The notes beneath the pieces were generated by a model. The model saw only the letters and a list, made by a program, of their open reading frames with translations. It was not told where the DNA came from and did not search any database. Of a stretch of 26,414 nucleotides of DNA, positions 1-8,656 are shown piece by piece. The translations under genes were made by a program, and so were the position numbers. Position 1 is the stretch's first letter. The number at the start of each line of letters is the position of its first letter. The DNA is from Eremomyces bilateralis CBS 781.70 (Eukaryota; Ascomycota; Dothideomycetes; Eremomycetales; Eremomycetaceae), in NCBI RefSeq assembly GCF_010015585.1, contig NW_022985111.1, positions 53,940 through 80,353 of the forward strand. The letters are read 5' to 3'.

Positions 1-126
1 CGAAAGACTGTTCAGTGGGGGAAGAGATCTCTTAGGAGTGCGGAGGAGCTCAATGAGTGCAGAGACTATGAGGCGTCTTATGATGCTGCGAGATACATGG
101 AAATAGCTTCAGAGATTTACGAATAA
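1..126 (+). CDS. C-terminal fragment of a probable hAT-family transposase (cut by window edge)
   Basis: The first frame is open from base 1 and ends with TAA at 124-126, giving 41 residues rich in Arg, Glu and Tyr (starting RKTVQWGKR, ending ASEIYE). The residues alone do not identify a family. The call rests on position: the stop lies inside the first unit of an AT-rich repeat array that runs to a hAT-like terminal sequence at 257, which is where a hAT transposase would end. The catalytic part and the hATC dimerisation motif would lie to the left of the window. Whether the full gene is intact cannot be judged. It could instead be chance open frame inside the element. Confidence 0.4.
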   Translation, partial: RKTVQWGKRSLRSAEELNECRDYEASYDAARYMEIASEIYE

Positions 127-257
127 TTACGAATAATTACGAATAATGCGAATATTATTCGTACGAATATTAGTAAGCGGAAATTCTAAATTTTATTCGT
201 ATTCGACTACGAATATTCGTACGAATATTCGTAATCGAATATTCGTGTCCAGCCCTA
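1..257 (+). mobile_element. 3' end of a hAT-type DNA transposon
   Basis: From 120 to 257 the sequence is made of GAATAATTAC and GAATATTCG-type units in both orientations, ending in GTGTCCAGCCCTA. Read from outside inward, the end is TAGGGCTGGACAC, whose TAGGG start fits the YARNG consensus of hAT terminal inverted repeats. Dense short subterminal repeats beside the terminal repeat are typical of hAT elements, where transposase binds. The following 8 bases (258-265, acttaggg) would be the target-site duplication, but the other copy lies outside the window. The left part of the element is missing, so completeness is unknown. Confidence 0.6.
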
Positions 258-481
258 ACTTAGGGAAAGAGTAACTATACTTTTTGGTATTATGCTGTTT
301 TTGAGCGAATTGGGCCTGCCTGTGATGGTGGTGATGGTTGGGGGAATGCCAAGACGTAACTCAATTTCGTCCCCCCGGGGGCACCATCATTGTATCTTTT
401 CCATTGTTGTTGTTGACCTCACTCCACAGTCCTTAGAGCACTCTGTACCTATTATTTGATTAGTGATTGTGGCTTGTAGCA

Positions 482-609
482 TTGTGCAATGGCGTCTCGC
501 GATGCTTGAAATACGAGATGATGGCCCCCATTATCAGCATTCATATTTCAACCTGATGGTATTATGCCATGACGTCTCTCAATGCATAAAATACGAGTTG
601 ATGGACCTT
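482..609. repeat. Diverged direct duplication, 80-bp period
   Basis: The segment starting at 482 (ttgtgcaatggcgtctcgcg) recurs at 562 (ttatgccatgacgtctctca). About 37 of the first 47 positions agree, with transitions and transversions roughly equal. It is an old local duplication with no visible function. Confidence 0.6.
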
Positions 610-1133
610 GATATTTCCAGTTTTCCAATATGTGTCTCAAGGTAGTGTCGTACAGGTTAGCACTTAGCAGAGATCTCGGCAGAGGTCTGGGCAGCGTTCT
701 CAGCATGTAATATTTGGAGATAGAGGTGAGCATATTGATTAGGAATCGCAATATCACGGAGATAAACTGAAAACATTGTCACGGTTATGAAAGGGTAGCC
801 TGTGGTAACTATGGGCTTCAATTAATAATATTCGGTGAAACAGTTGTACTAAGTGGTGGAGCTCCCAGCTACGTCTGTTTCTACAGTCTACACACTTCCT
901 GATTCCTCATCTGTTCGACTAACTTCCCGTGGCTCTAATCTTGATCGGCGGATATGATGATCTACAACTGAACTACTCTGTACTATGTAGGACATAGCAT
1001 GAAGGTGGCGTGGCGCCCATGCGGCTCAGCTTGTTGTCATTGCTTTGGTGCAGCATCGTCATTAAGGTTACTTGCACTATTGAGATCTGGCAGGGCTGAC
1101 AGTTCAATATGGATTTCGAGTGCGTACGGTAAG

Positions 1134-1141
1134 TATATATA
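1134..1141 (+). promoter_or_regulatory. TATA-like box of the decayed peptidase gene
   Basis: TATATATA lies 75 bp upstream of the ATG at 1216, a usual distance for a fungal TATA element. It suggests that the promoter of the now broken peptidase gene is still recognisable. No other site was identified. Confidence 0.4.
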
Positions 1142-1215
1142 CACAGGGATGGTCGCTTGCATTCGCTAAATGGAGTTAGGTGTAAACATATCGAATCCCA
1201 TCACAGACATCTACC

Positions 1216-2913
1216 ATGATCTTACAATCAGCACTTCTCTCATTATCACATCTCTTCGCTGTTTCACAAGCAGCAAGTCTTCGTCCGCAGGTACAAGCGC
1301 GAGCCGAGGAGAATGGCGGCCGCAACATCGACTGGAAACCATGCCCGAAGGAGGTGCTCGCATTCGACTCGATGAACCGGACGGACTTCCAGTGCGCGAA
1401 CTTGAATGTGCCACTGGACTACAGCAACAAGTCGGATACGAGGAAGGCAAGCCTCGCCATCATTAGAATTCCGGCCGTGAAGCAACCGAAAATCGGAAGC
1501 ATCTTCTTCAATTAGGGTGGTCCAGGTGGTGATGGCATAGTCAACATGGCTGCCTCTGCTAGCACCGTGCAACCGTACGTCAACTCGTCACTTGCACCTT
1601 ACACCTTCAACCAGTACTGACGTTCACACAGTATGACAGGCGGTCAACACGATCTCATTAGCTGGGATCCCCGAGGGACCGGCCAAACCCTCTTTTTCGA
1701 CTGCTATGCCAACAACACCGACAGCGATCTTTCGTTGACGACGTTCTTCAACCTCGCGAGTGAATCAGATCAGGCATTCGCCTGCTCTTGGGCGGAGGGT
1801 GACGTTCGCGGGAACACTTGCAAGGAAATCCGCAGTGATTGGGGCGACTACGTCGGCACGGCGTTCACCATCCGCGACACGTTTTCGATCCTGGATAATC
1901 TAGGAGAGGGGGATAAGCCGAACTATTGGGGCGTGTCATACGGTACGCTCTTGGGGAATACGGCGGTGAACATGTTCCCTGACCGTATGGATCGCGTGAT
2001 ATTGGACGGCGTCCTCAACCCCCACGAATACTACCACACGCTCGAGGAACCCCAGCAGTACGCAGACACGGACGAGGAGTGGCGCGAGTTCCTCCGCGGA
2101 TGCATGAAACATCCCGACACCTGCGCGCTCGCGCCTCTCGCCACGTCTCCCGAAGACCTGGAACAGAAGCTCAACGAGATACTTTCGAAACTCGCCAAGA
2201 GTCCCTGTCCGCAGGGCGCAACATCGTCACCTACACCCTCGTCAAAGGCACCATCCTCAACTCCCTCTACTACCTTACCCGGTACCCCTCGCTCGCCATC
2301 ATCCGTGCCGGAGTCCTCACCAACGACCAGGCGTCCATGATCACCGCGAACTATGGGTCGCGCACCGGCCACCCCAATGTCAACGACGGCAGTATCCGGC
2401 GCCAGTCCCTGTTCGGCATCAGCTGTGGTGACAAGATTGTGTGCACCGACGATGTCCGATGAGGGGCGCCAGGCGCTGCAGCGCGCACAGGAGGCCTCGA
2501 AGACATTCGGCGATATCCCGACGAGCAACATCGCGACGTGCGCGCAGTGGCCATTTACGGCGAAGGAACAGTACGAGCCTACGAGGGCGACTTCACGGCT
2601 ACGACGAGCCAGCCGGTTTTGATCATCGGCAACACGTGGGATCCGGTCACGCCGTTGGTATCGGCGCAGAATGTGAGCGCCGGATTGGAGGGGAATGAGT
2701 TGCTGCAGCATAACGGACATGGCGTAAGTTTTGCTCCTCGGTTTGGCCTTGTTAGATAATAATCCTGATACTAATGTCATTTCTAACTGGCACATGTCCC
2801 TTTCGCAGCTACTACCCTGCACGTCGCGGTATATCGCGGGCTACTTCGTCAACGGCACCCTTCCGAAGCCTGGCACCAAGTGTGAGCGAGACAATGACCT
2901 GTTCGTGGTGTAG
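1216..2913 (+). pseudogene. Decayed secreted TAP-like serine peptidase (alpha/beta hydrolase, S33 type)
   Basis: The parent gene encoded a secreted alpha/beta-hydrolase of the tripeptidyl/prolyl aminopeptidase-like group with a C-terminal TAP-like domain, which trims peptides outside the cell. Visible parts: a signal peptide (MILQSALLSLSHLFAVSQA), the oxyanion-loop region around GGPGG, the nucleophile elbow GVSYGT, the acid region IGNTWDPVTPL and the histidine region HNGHG. The C-terminal exon ends at TAG 2911-2913. Two introns still look good: 1575-1631 and 2724-2808. The frame is broken by TAG at 1513-1515, just before GGPGG, where the family has Pro or Gln (CAG to TAG would do). It is also broken by three frame changes, near 2195-2212, 2448-2460 and 2568-2585. 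All catalytic blocks and splice sites survive, so the decay looks recent. Sequencing error could explain individual frame changes but hardly all four lesions. Confidence 0.85.
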
Positions 2914-3200
2914 CCGTGAGATGGATCTGATAAGGGCGGTATTTCCTTCCCATACTATCTCTATCCTGTATTATAACTCTGTCTTATACTCATGATGGCG
3001 TTGGATTAGCGACATGACGTACCCCATTGTGATAGGAGCTTATTTCCTTAGAATATATACAGAGCTTGTAAAGGTACAGAGAGTATCAAATGGAGGCACA
3101 TTCGTGCTGCTTTTGGAGGCATTCAGTAGCGTACAGCGTGGCTGTACTGATCTATCAGATGATGCTCTAGTACGCATCACATGCAGTATTTTATTAGGCT
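2914..3200. other. Spacer between decayed peptidase and tandem repeat
   Basis: This is the 3' flank of the broken peptidase gene. The 73-residue open frame at 3014-3235 runs into the tandem repeat and shows no recognisable features, so I do not call it a gene. Confidence 0.4.
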
Positions 3201-3700
3201 TCTTACTAAGACATACCTCCACCCTCTTCTCTTAACGTTCGCCCCATCGATAGTGAATTAGGTCGGACTAATGCATTTGGGTAGGTGAATTCGCCTACTA
3301 CTTAGGATACGTCTTACTAAGACATGCCTCTACCCTCTGCCCTTAAGGTGTACATGTGTAGTGAATTGGTCCGTACCTCTGGGTTCGTGAATACACCTAC
3401 TAGTAAACGCATGGGTCTTACTAAGACATACCTCTACCCTCTACTCTGAAGGCAGACATGGATAGTGAATCAGTTTAGACAAATGTGTGTGTTGGTACCT
3501 GAATTCACCTAATTACCTTATACCTACTAATTAGTAGCCGGCTTACCATGCGTCTTACTAAGACATACCTCGACCCTCTGCCTTTAAGGCTAACATGAAT
3601 AGAGTCTATGGGGTAAAGTCAGCGGACCCCCTTGTCGGCCACCCCCTTTGTCGGCCACCCTAAATCGTGTTAACTACATAAATTCACCTACTAGCAAACC
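3201..3700. repeat. Four-copy tandem repeat, unit about 104-137 bp, with palindromes
   Basis: Four units begin with TCTTACTAAGACATRCCTC at 3201, 3312, 3416 and 3553, followed by ACCCTCT, a TTAAGG-like stretch, TAGTGAAT and a closing AATTCACCTACTAG-like block. Unit lengths are 111, 104 and 137 bp; the last unit is stretched by a 45-bp insertion. Copies 2-4 start with a perfect 13-nt palindrome (GTCTTACTAAGAC); copy 1 has TTCTTACTAAGAC, one base off. Copy 1 also holds a near-perfect palindrome around GAATTC (GTAGGTGAATTCGCCTAC). The unit is too long and diverged to be an ordinary microsatellite, and it contains no open reading frame of note. Confidence 0.85.
3616..3660. mobile_element. Solo end of a TA-inserting (pogo/Fot-like) DNA transposon
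   Basis: A 45-bp segment starting AAGTCAGCGGACCCCC and ending GTCGGCCACCC sits inside the fourth tandem unit. It has TA on both sides (3614-3615 and 3661-3662), as expected from TA-target insertion. It contains two near-identical copies of CCCCTTTGTCGGCCACC, and such C-rich internal direct repeats recall the termini of fungal pogo/Fot elements. Only one end is present, with no matching inverted end and no coding part. It is a relic or a very small derivative. The family call is from resemblance only. Confidence 0.4.
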
Positions 3701-4754
3701 CCTGAGCCCGGCAGTGTTCCAGTGTCTACCGTATCTAGCCACAGACCTTGACTTCGCAATCCCTATGTTTGACTATTCATCGTAACCCGCACATTGTACA
3801 TATACTTCTTGGTATTGGAAGCTGAGCAGGCGGACACTCTTCCTTATGGTTAAGATACTGGTAAATGTATGTGGACATGGCAAAACGAATATCCCTTTCT
3901 ACTACGGTACTGAATATTTCAGATCCTGAAGCCCCGGCAAAGGTCCCAACGTTATAGATTCTATTATTACTTATTACCGAAGCTAGAGAAAGAGACGTGA
4001 TATACCCGTTATATAAATTCATGCCAAAGTACTAAACCAAGCTAGGGTATCATGAGACCGAGTCTTGATTTACCTTCCCAATTAGCCACTGCAGCGATTA
4101 TAGCATATTTGTCCCAAGCAACTTTACTAAATGCTCTTGTAACTGGAAAAAATGAATCTCATTTCCTCAAAGTCTGCGTCTATTAATAGGAAACGCCACC
4201 CAGATATTGAATCTCGAGCTTGAAAAACCACAGTTGAGATCTTCGTCGACAGAAGGAGAGAAGAAAATGCAGATCATCTCGACGTGGCGGCAACAAATAA
4301 AACCGAAAACCAAAACTAATGCAAAATCTGAAAAAACAATCCCTTTGCAAGGAATAGCAAATCAGACATGCCGACTTTTGAGACACTTCCGATTCCATGG
4401 ATGAACCTGAAACCCCTTTGCGCCAACTCCTTGGATGTCCAACTGCCATACCCCAGGCAACCAGTGCTAACCAGTGAAGATCGTGAAGGTCCCGTGTAGC
4501 AACGAATGAACAAATGGCTGAATCTCTCCATAGCAAGCTCGGAAGCATCTAAGTTTCCTGGACGATCATTTGCCGCTTTACGACATCCGCCGCAGATACC
4601 TGCGCAGAGTAGACAAGGGAGGATCCTCCCCTAACCATTTCCCCTGAGCAGCATCCTGGGCCCGAAGAGAGTAATCGACACGCTCATCTGTGATGACTGC
4701 AAGTTCCTTTCGGCGCGAATTAGCTCTATTTCAATCGGGAGTCGTCTGTTCCTT
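3701..4754. other. Long gene-free stretch
   Basis: About 1 kb without a supported gene. Open frames at 3777-4022 (minus), 4183-4548 (minus) and 4207-4404 (plus) are short, have atypical composition and overlap one another in antisense. I could find no splice pattern that joins them. The right end is the 3' flank of the small minus-strand gene that stops at 4755. Confidence 0.45.
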
Positions 4755-5396
4755 TTAACTCACTGCTTGTAGCTGCTGATCCACGGCTTGTAGGTGGGGA
4801 GCGTGGCTGGCATGAGGTTTTCCGCCTTGTAGGAGCGCATATCGAGCATTGATCCAGCGGAGTGCGGTGGTGGCTCGGAGATAGAGTTTCTGGCATTGAA
4901 ATCGACGAACTGCGGCATCGAGGATAATACTGAAGGCCCCAGTCAGAAAGAGCTCCGTTCAATGAAACTCGCGGTCCTCCGCCCTGTTCACAGGTCGAAT
5001 TGTTCGATGTTATTGTGTGAACCATCTCTCACATACGCTTGCAATTGTTGTTTCTCCTTCTCCAGACTTTCGGACTGAGCCTGGGCTGCGTCGGTGGAAT
5101 ACGGACTCTCAAGCACGTCCCGTGCTTGCTCTAGGCATCCTCGAAGGAGAGTATAACCTTCCAGCCAGTATTCCTCACTGGCAGGCTGGGCATCAATCTG
5201 CGCGATGTAGTGCTGGAGGTTGCGGAAGTCGGTCATTATCTCGGCAATGCGCAAAGCCCGGGCTTCGTTCACTGTCGCGACTCATGTTAGTCCTCCTGTG
5301 TCAAGTGTGAAGAACGCAGCACACTACGGAGTAGCTAAGAAACACTCGATCAGTCTGTGCCATCTTGGGACAATGCTTACACCCATCTGCCATCAT
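4755..5396 (-). CDS. Small helical protein of unknown function, three exons
   Basis: Reading the minus strand with splice sites gives exon 1 at 5381-5396, intron 5272-5380 (GTAAGC, branch GACTAAC, CAG), exon 2 at 5037-5271, intron 4930-5036 (GTATGT, CAG) and exon 3 at 4755-4929. The frame stays open to TAA and yields 141 residues, or 140 if the second of two adjacent ATGs (5393) is used. The product is strongly alpha-helical and Ala/Gln/Leu/Arg-rich. Exon 2 carries LNEARALRIAEIMTDFRNLQ and a helix rich in EKEKQQLQ; exon 3 carries DAAVRRFQCQKLYLRATTAL. There is no signal peptide or membrane segment. A coiled-coil adaptor-like protein fits the composition, but I do not recognise the family. Unspliced reading truncates the frame just after exon 2, which hides exon 3. 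The exon 1 assignment is the least certain part. Confidence 0.6.
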
Positions 5397-5781
5397 GTAT
5401 ATGGCCTGGTACACCCAATATCAAAAATTTCTCAAAACAGTGTAGTATGAGTAAATCGACTGAAAGGGCCGTACAACTTCAGCTGTCAAATAACAGGAAT
5501 AGGAAGATCATTAGAAAAGGGACAAGAGGAATGGAAGAGACATGGTCAAGGCATAGGAATGGTGTCCTAAGGCCTCCTATATTATATATACCTCTTCACA
5601 GGACGCCTGGTGAAAGGGTGCACCGTAACCTCAAACTGGCGATGTGCCTTAAAAAGACAATTTGAAGGTTGATGTAAGCCAAGACTACCAGCCGGCGTTG
5701 TCCATTGCTCCGTTTGGATCGATCTACTGCTACAATTGGACGGGGAATCCGTTCGCGAATGACCAAACCGGACGAGCATAG
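5397..5781. other. Upstream region of the small helical gene
   Basis: No clear gene. The frame that becomes open at 5782 is also open for some 40 codons before a TAG at 5779-5781, so the eroded frame described next may once have begun here. Otherwise nothing identifiable. Confidence 0.35.
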
Positions 5782-6357
5782 CCCAAAAGTCCAGCTGATG
5801 ATGGGATGGGAGTGTGGAAGCAACCCCAAGAGCTTAGTTCGGAATCTCTCAGAAGAGCAGTGGCAACATCATTGGAGAACCGACGGGCACAGGATTTACA
5901 GTCACAGGCGAACAAGGCCGTGATGGAAGATATCAAGTCTGAAACGAACAATCGAGCAATTGATGCATGGGTTACGATTTGCTGGAGTAGGCCTGTGGGC
6001 CGCAGGCGATCCGTCGGCAATGCGCCGTGCCCCACCCAAACTATTGCATATAGGAAACTCGTCCCGACGAATGTCGATGGAAGGCCTTTGCGGCTGGTGA
6101 TGGATGCAGGCTTGATCCGTGGAGGCGCAATCGCATGGTGTGAGTGACGGCTCCAGGGCCTTGCGTACCTGAGGCTCATGATCGCGCAGTCCATTGCATG
6201 GTCTGGCGCAACGATGGCTTTGGAGACCGGAATCTGGACCGCGAAAGCTGCAGCAATGGGAAGCGGAGGACTTGCACCAACGTGGGATGGTTGGAATGCA
6301 AAGACGAGGTTCAGCTTCATCACAAGACGCAAGCCACGCGAGAGCCACGCTGCGTAG
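5782..6357 (+). pseudogene. Unrecognised, probably eroded gene (or unresolved exons)
   Basis: The plus-strand frame is open from 5782 to a TGA at 6145-6147 and then again to TAG at 6355-6357. Codons in it favour purines in first position (for example GTG AAG GAG GCA ATG GAT), as in real coding DNA. A helical stretch (SLRRAVATSLENRRAQDL) is followed by a mixed region and then an Ala/Gly-rich segment (SGATMALETGIWTAKAAAM). TGA 6145 is one C-to-T step from CGA, and TAG 5779 is one step from CAG, consistent with decay. No family was recognised. A GT-AG intron over the TGA (GTGAGT to CGCAG, about 50 bp) would change frame, so splicing does not clearly rescue it. A 229-residue antisense frame (5730-6419) is the alternative and has a poorer codon pattern. 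Confidence 0.35.
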
Positions 6358-7208
6358 CCCGTCCTAATCTGGACTAGCGATATACCGATATCGACATCGT
6401 CGTCAACGTCGTGCATCACCTTGCGTCCCTTTGCATCTCCCCTATGGCCACCTCAGAATCTCTACTGGTGTGCCTGCTCGGGTACCAGCTGAAACTAGGA
6501 ATCTCCAGCCGACGCATCGAAAGTATGATGGATGTGGACGGTAAGAATGTTTGCACCGCAAATGTCCCGCGCCACCCCGGTGCATCTGCTCCTTAATATA
6601 GGATCTCCGATTTGTGGCGGCTTGCTGAACGCCTTGAGAAGCGCTTAATGGCGCACTGTTTGTTCATTCTTCCATCTATGCCGCTACGAATGGCATGAAG
6701 TTGCCGCATTAGGTTCTGGTGTACTCTCAACCACTTGACGGTTTCTAAGGAGAGGAGGTAGTTTCAAATACTGTGGCAGTGTACAACACCACCTGAAAAT
6801 GATTAAACAAAACGTAGCCCTGGAGATGTTAATCCGATTGTCCAATTAGAACCCGAGCAATATAAATTGACCAGAGCCGAGCCGTTAACTTTGTGTCTTG
6901 CTAGCGTGACTTCTACGTAGTGTACATACCCAGTGGAAGCATGCGGCTGAATCAAATGTCACCGTAACCCCGTATCTAAGTCGTATGGATCGGGTGAAAG
7001 AAAGGCTGATATCCTGAACACCTTGATTGGATAAAACACCCAGCGTCGATTCCGCTGAGCCCCTGTCCTTCTGTGGATACGTAGCTGTTCGACGGCAACG
7101 CTAAAGAAAGATCTCCTCGGTAGGTCATGTCGTCGCTGCAAAGCGCTTTGGTCAGGCACGACGTACCATGGATACGGAACGGAATCCAAGCACTGCCACG
7201 GCGCCACC
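6358..7208. other. Gene-free stretch 3' of the proteasome gene
   Basis: Short open frames only (for example 6411-6596 plus, and 6959-7246 minus, which overlaps the end of the proteasome gene in another frame). None shows a domain or a splice pattern. I see no repeat here. Confidence 0.45.
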
Positions 7209-8259
7209 CTAATCCTTATCCGCAATGGCCTGGAGTCGTTCGTCAATCTCCTCCTCCGTCAGTGGCCTGAACTGTGTGTCGGTCCCCTCCCCGTCCACAC
7301 GCGGTCCGCCCACAATTCCTACTTCGAGTTCGCCCTTCTTGAAGTCGACGCTGAGAACGGTGCTCAAGGCCGTGATGCCTAGCTCAACGACCTCCTTCCA
7401 ATCTCCCTCCGCGCCGTCCTTGTTCTTCAGTTTCTTCTCCAGGAAATTCAATGCTTCCTGCATTTTCGGGCCTGAGGCGGTCGCCTTATAACCGACGTAG
7501 TACCCAGCGGGGTCGCATTTGTACAGCTGCGGCCCATTTTCAGAATCAACCGATATTAGCGTGATAGCCACGCCAAGAGGGCGCATGTATGCCTGTGAGT
7601 GACGATCAGCACCAACCCCAGGCTATATTAAGAACCGCATGAACGTTGCAAACGCTTACCCGTTGTGTGTAGACCTGATTGATGTTCGCTAGCCTCTTCG
7701 CGAGAACGTCGCATGGCATCTCGTATCCATACTTATAGCGGAACTCGGCCGCCTCGGACCTGGCGCGATTGACCGATGCTCGAGCATCGGCGATGGAGCC
7801 GGTCATCACGCAGCCGACTGACGATGATAGTTTGTAGATGTAGGACACGGAGCTCGGGTCAATGAGTTTATCCTTTCGTCGGTCAGCGATCATCAGCTGG
7901 TATGTTGCGGAAGGACAAACTACATACCGGGACCTTCTTTTGTGACAACACGACGGCGCAGTCCTTTCCTCGAACCCCGACGGAGGTTATGTTGGCCGCG
8001 GTGATCGCCTTAAATGCATATTCTGTTATGATGCTGTCAGTAACTAAAGTAATGTTCCTCATGTTCGAAAGCTGTTGACTGTATCTGGACTGGGCGATGC
8101 AAGAAAGGTATTAGGGAGGAAGAACTGACCGACTTGGTAGAGTCGACCTTGGTCGGAGAAAATGGTAATATGCCTGTCATACCCGGCACTGCCTATATGA
8201 TTTCACAACTCTTTAGTCTCCCAGTTGTTATCAAGGATGGAGGTCGACATACTTGACAT
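7209..8259 (-). CDS. scl1: 20S proteasome subunit alpha-1 (PSMA6/Scl1 type)
   Basis: This is a structural alpha-ring subunit of the 20S proteasome, which gates substrate entry and has no catalytic role. Five exons on the minus strand: 8253-8259, 8130-8192, 7928-8022, 7660-7872 and 7209-7592. The introns are 60, 107, 55 and 67 bp, and the product is 253 residues, the usual family size. The N-terminal alpha-subunit signature reads [20 protein letters not shown] followed by EYAFKA. Further alpha-1 landmarks are [56 protein letters not shown] and [12 protein letters not shown]. The first exon contributes only 7 nt (ATGTCAA). The gene is divergent from the WKF gene with 397 bp between start codons, so a shared promoter is likely. 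The identity is very secure; the symbol follows the yeast name. Confidence 0.95.
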
Positions 8260-8656
8260 CTTGAATGTGATGGGGGTGACGGAAGCTTGCTAGGCCTCTT
8301 TAGCTTCAACTCGGGTTATGTGGACGTTCCGTTCGGTATGAAGCTCCAAATAAGTGTCTAATGCAGCGCAGAATCTCGATTTCAGGCTGTTACGTTTAGA
8401 CAGAGGTATGGTAGGTGTGGTTTTGGAGATGGATGGGACAGTGACATGAAGCTCTCTGAAAGACAGACGCGCATCGAGCTTGGAAGCCTGGCCTGTGGGA
8501 CGTTTAAGGCATCAAGGCCAATATCAATCATCTGCGTGGCAACCAATCACAGCTCAGTTGGACAGAATTTCTCCTTCATGGAACTACAATTTGATATTTC
8601 CTTTCAACAGTTCAGTTTTCTTGCCAGGAGTGATTTTGAAGTGTTCACCCGTCACC
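8260..8656. promoter_or_regulatory. Divergent promoter between proteasome alpha-1 and WKF gene
   Basis: 397 bp separate the two start codons. At 8534-8544 the sequence CGTGGCAACC resembles, with mismatches, the Rpn4-type proteasome element GGTGGCAAA. It overlaps a CCAAT pentamer at 8543-8547, a possible CCAAT-binding (HAP) complex site. No clear TATA box was seen. The regulatory reading is inference. Confidence 0.4.

Larger units (their letters stand above)
258..1215. other. Gene-free stretch between the transposon end and the peptidase gene
   Basis: I see no convincing coding region. The short open frames at 463-645 (plus) and 548-757 (minus) have no recognisable features. Its contents are a diverged direct duplication (482-529 and 562-609) and, close to the following gene, a TATA-like run. 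The rest looks like ordinary or eroded intergenic DNA. Confidence 0.5.

Noticed and set aside
2031-2822. 263-codon minus-strand open frame
   Set aside because: It is antisense to the decayed peptidase, whose catalytic blocks are on the plus strand, and its composition is that of a shadow frame.
5730-6419. 229-codon minus-strand open frame as a gene
   Set aside because: The plus frame over the same bases has the better codon pattern, and the minus product has no recognisable domain. It is kept only as an alternative reading.
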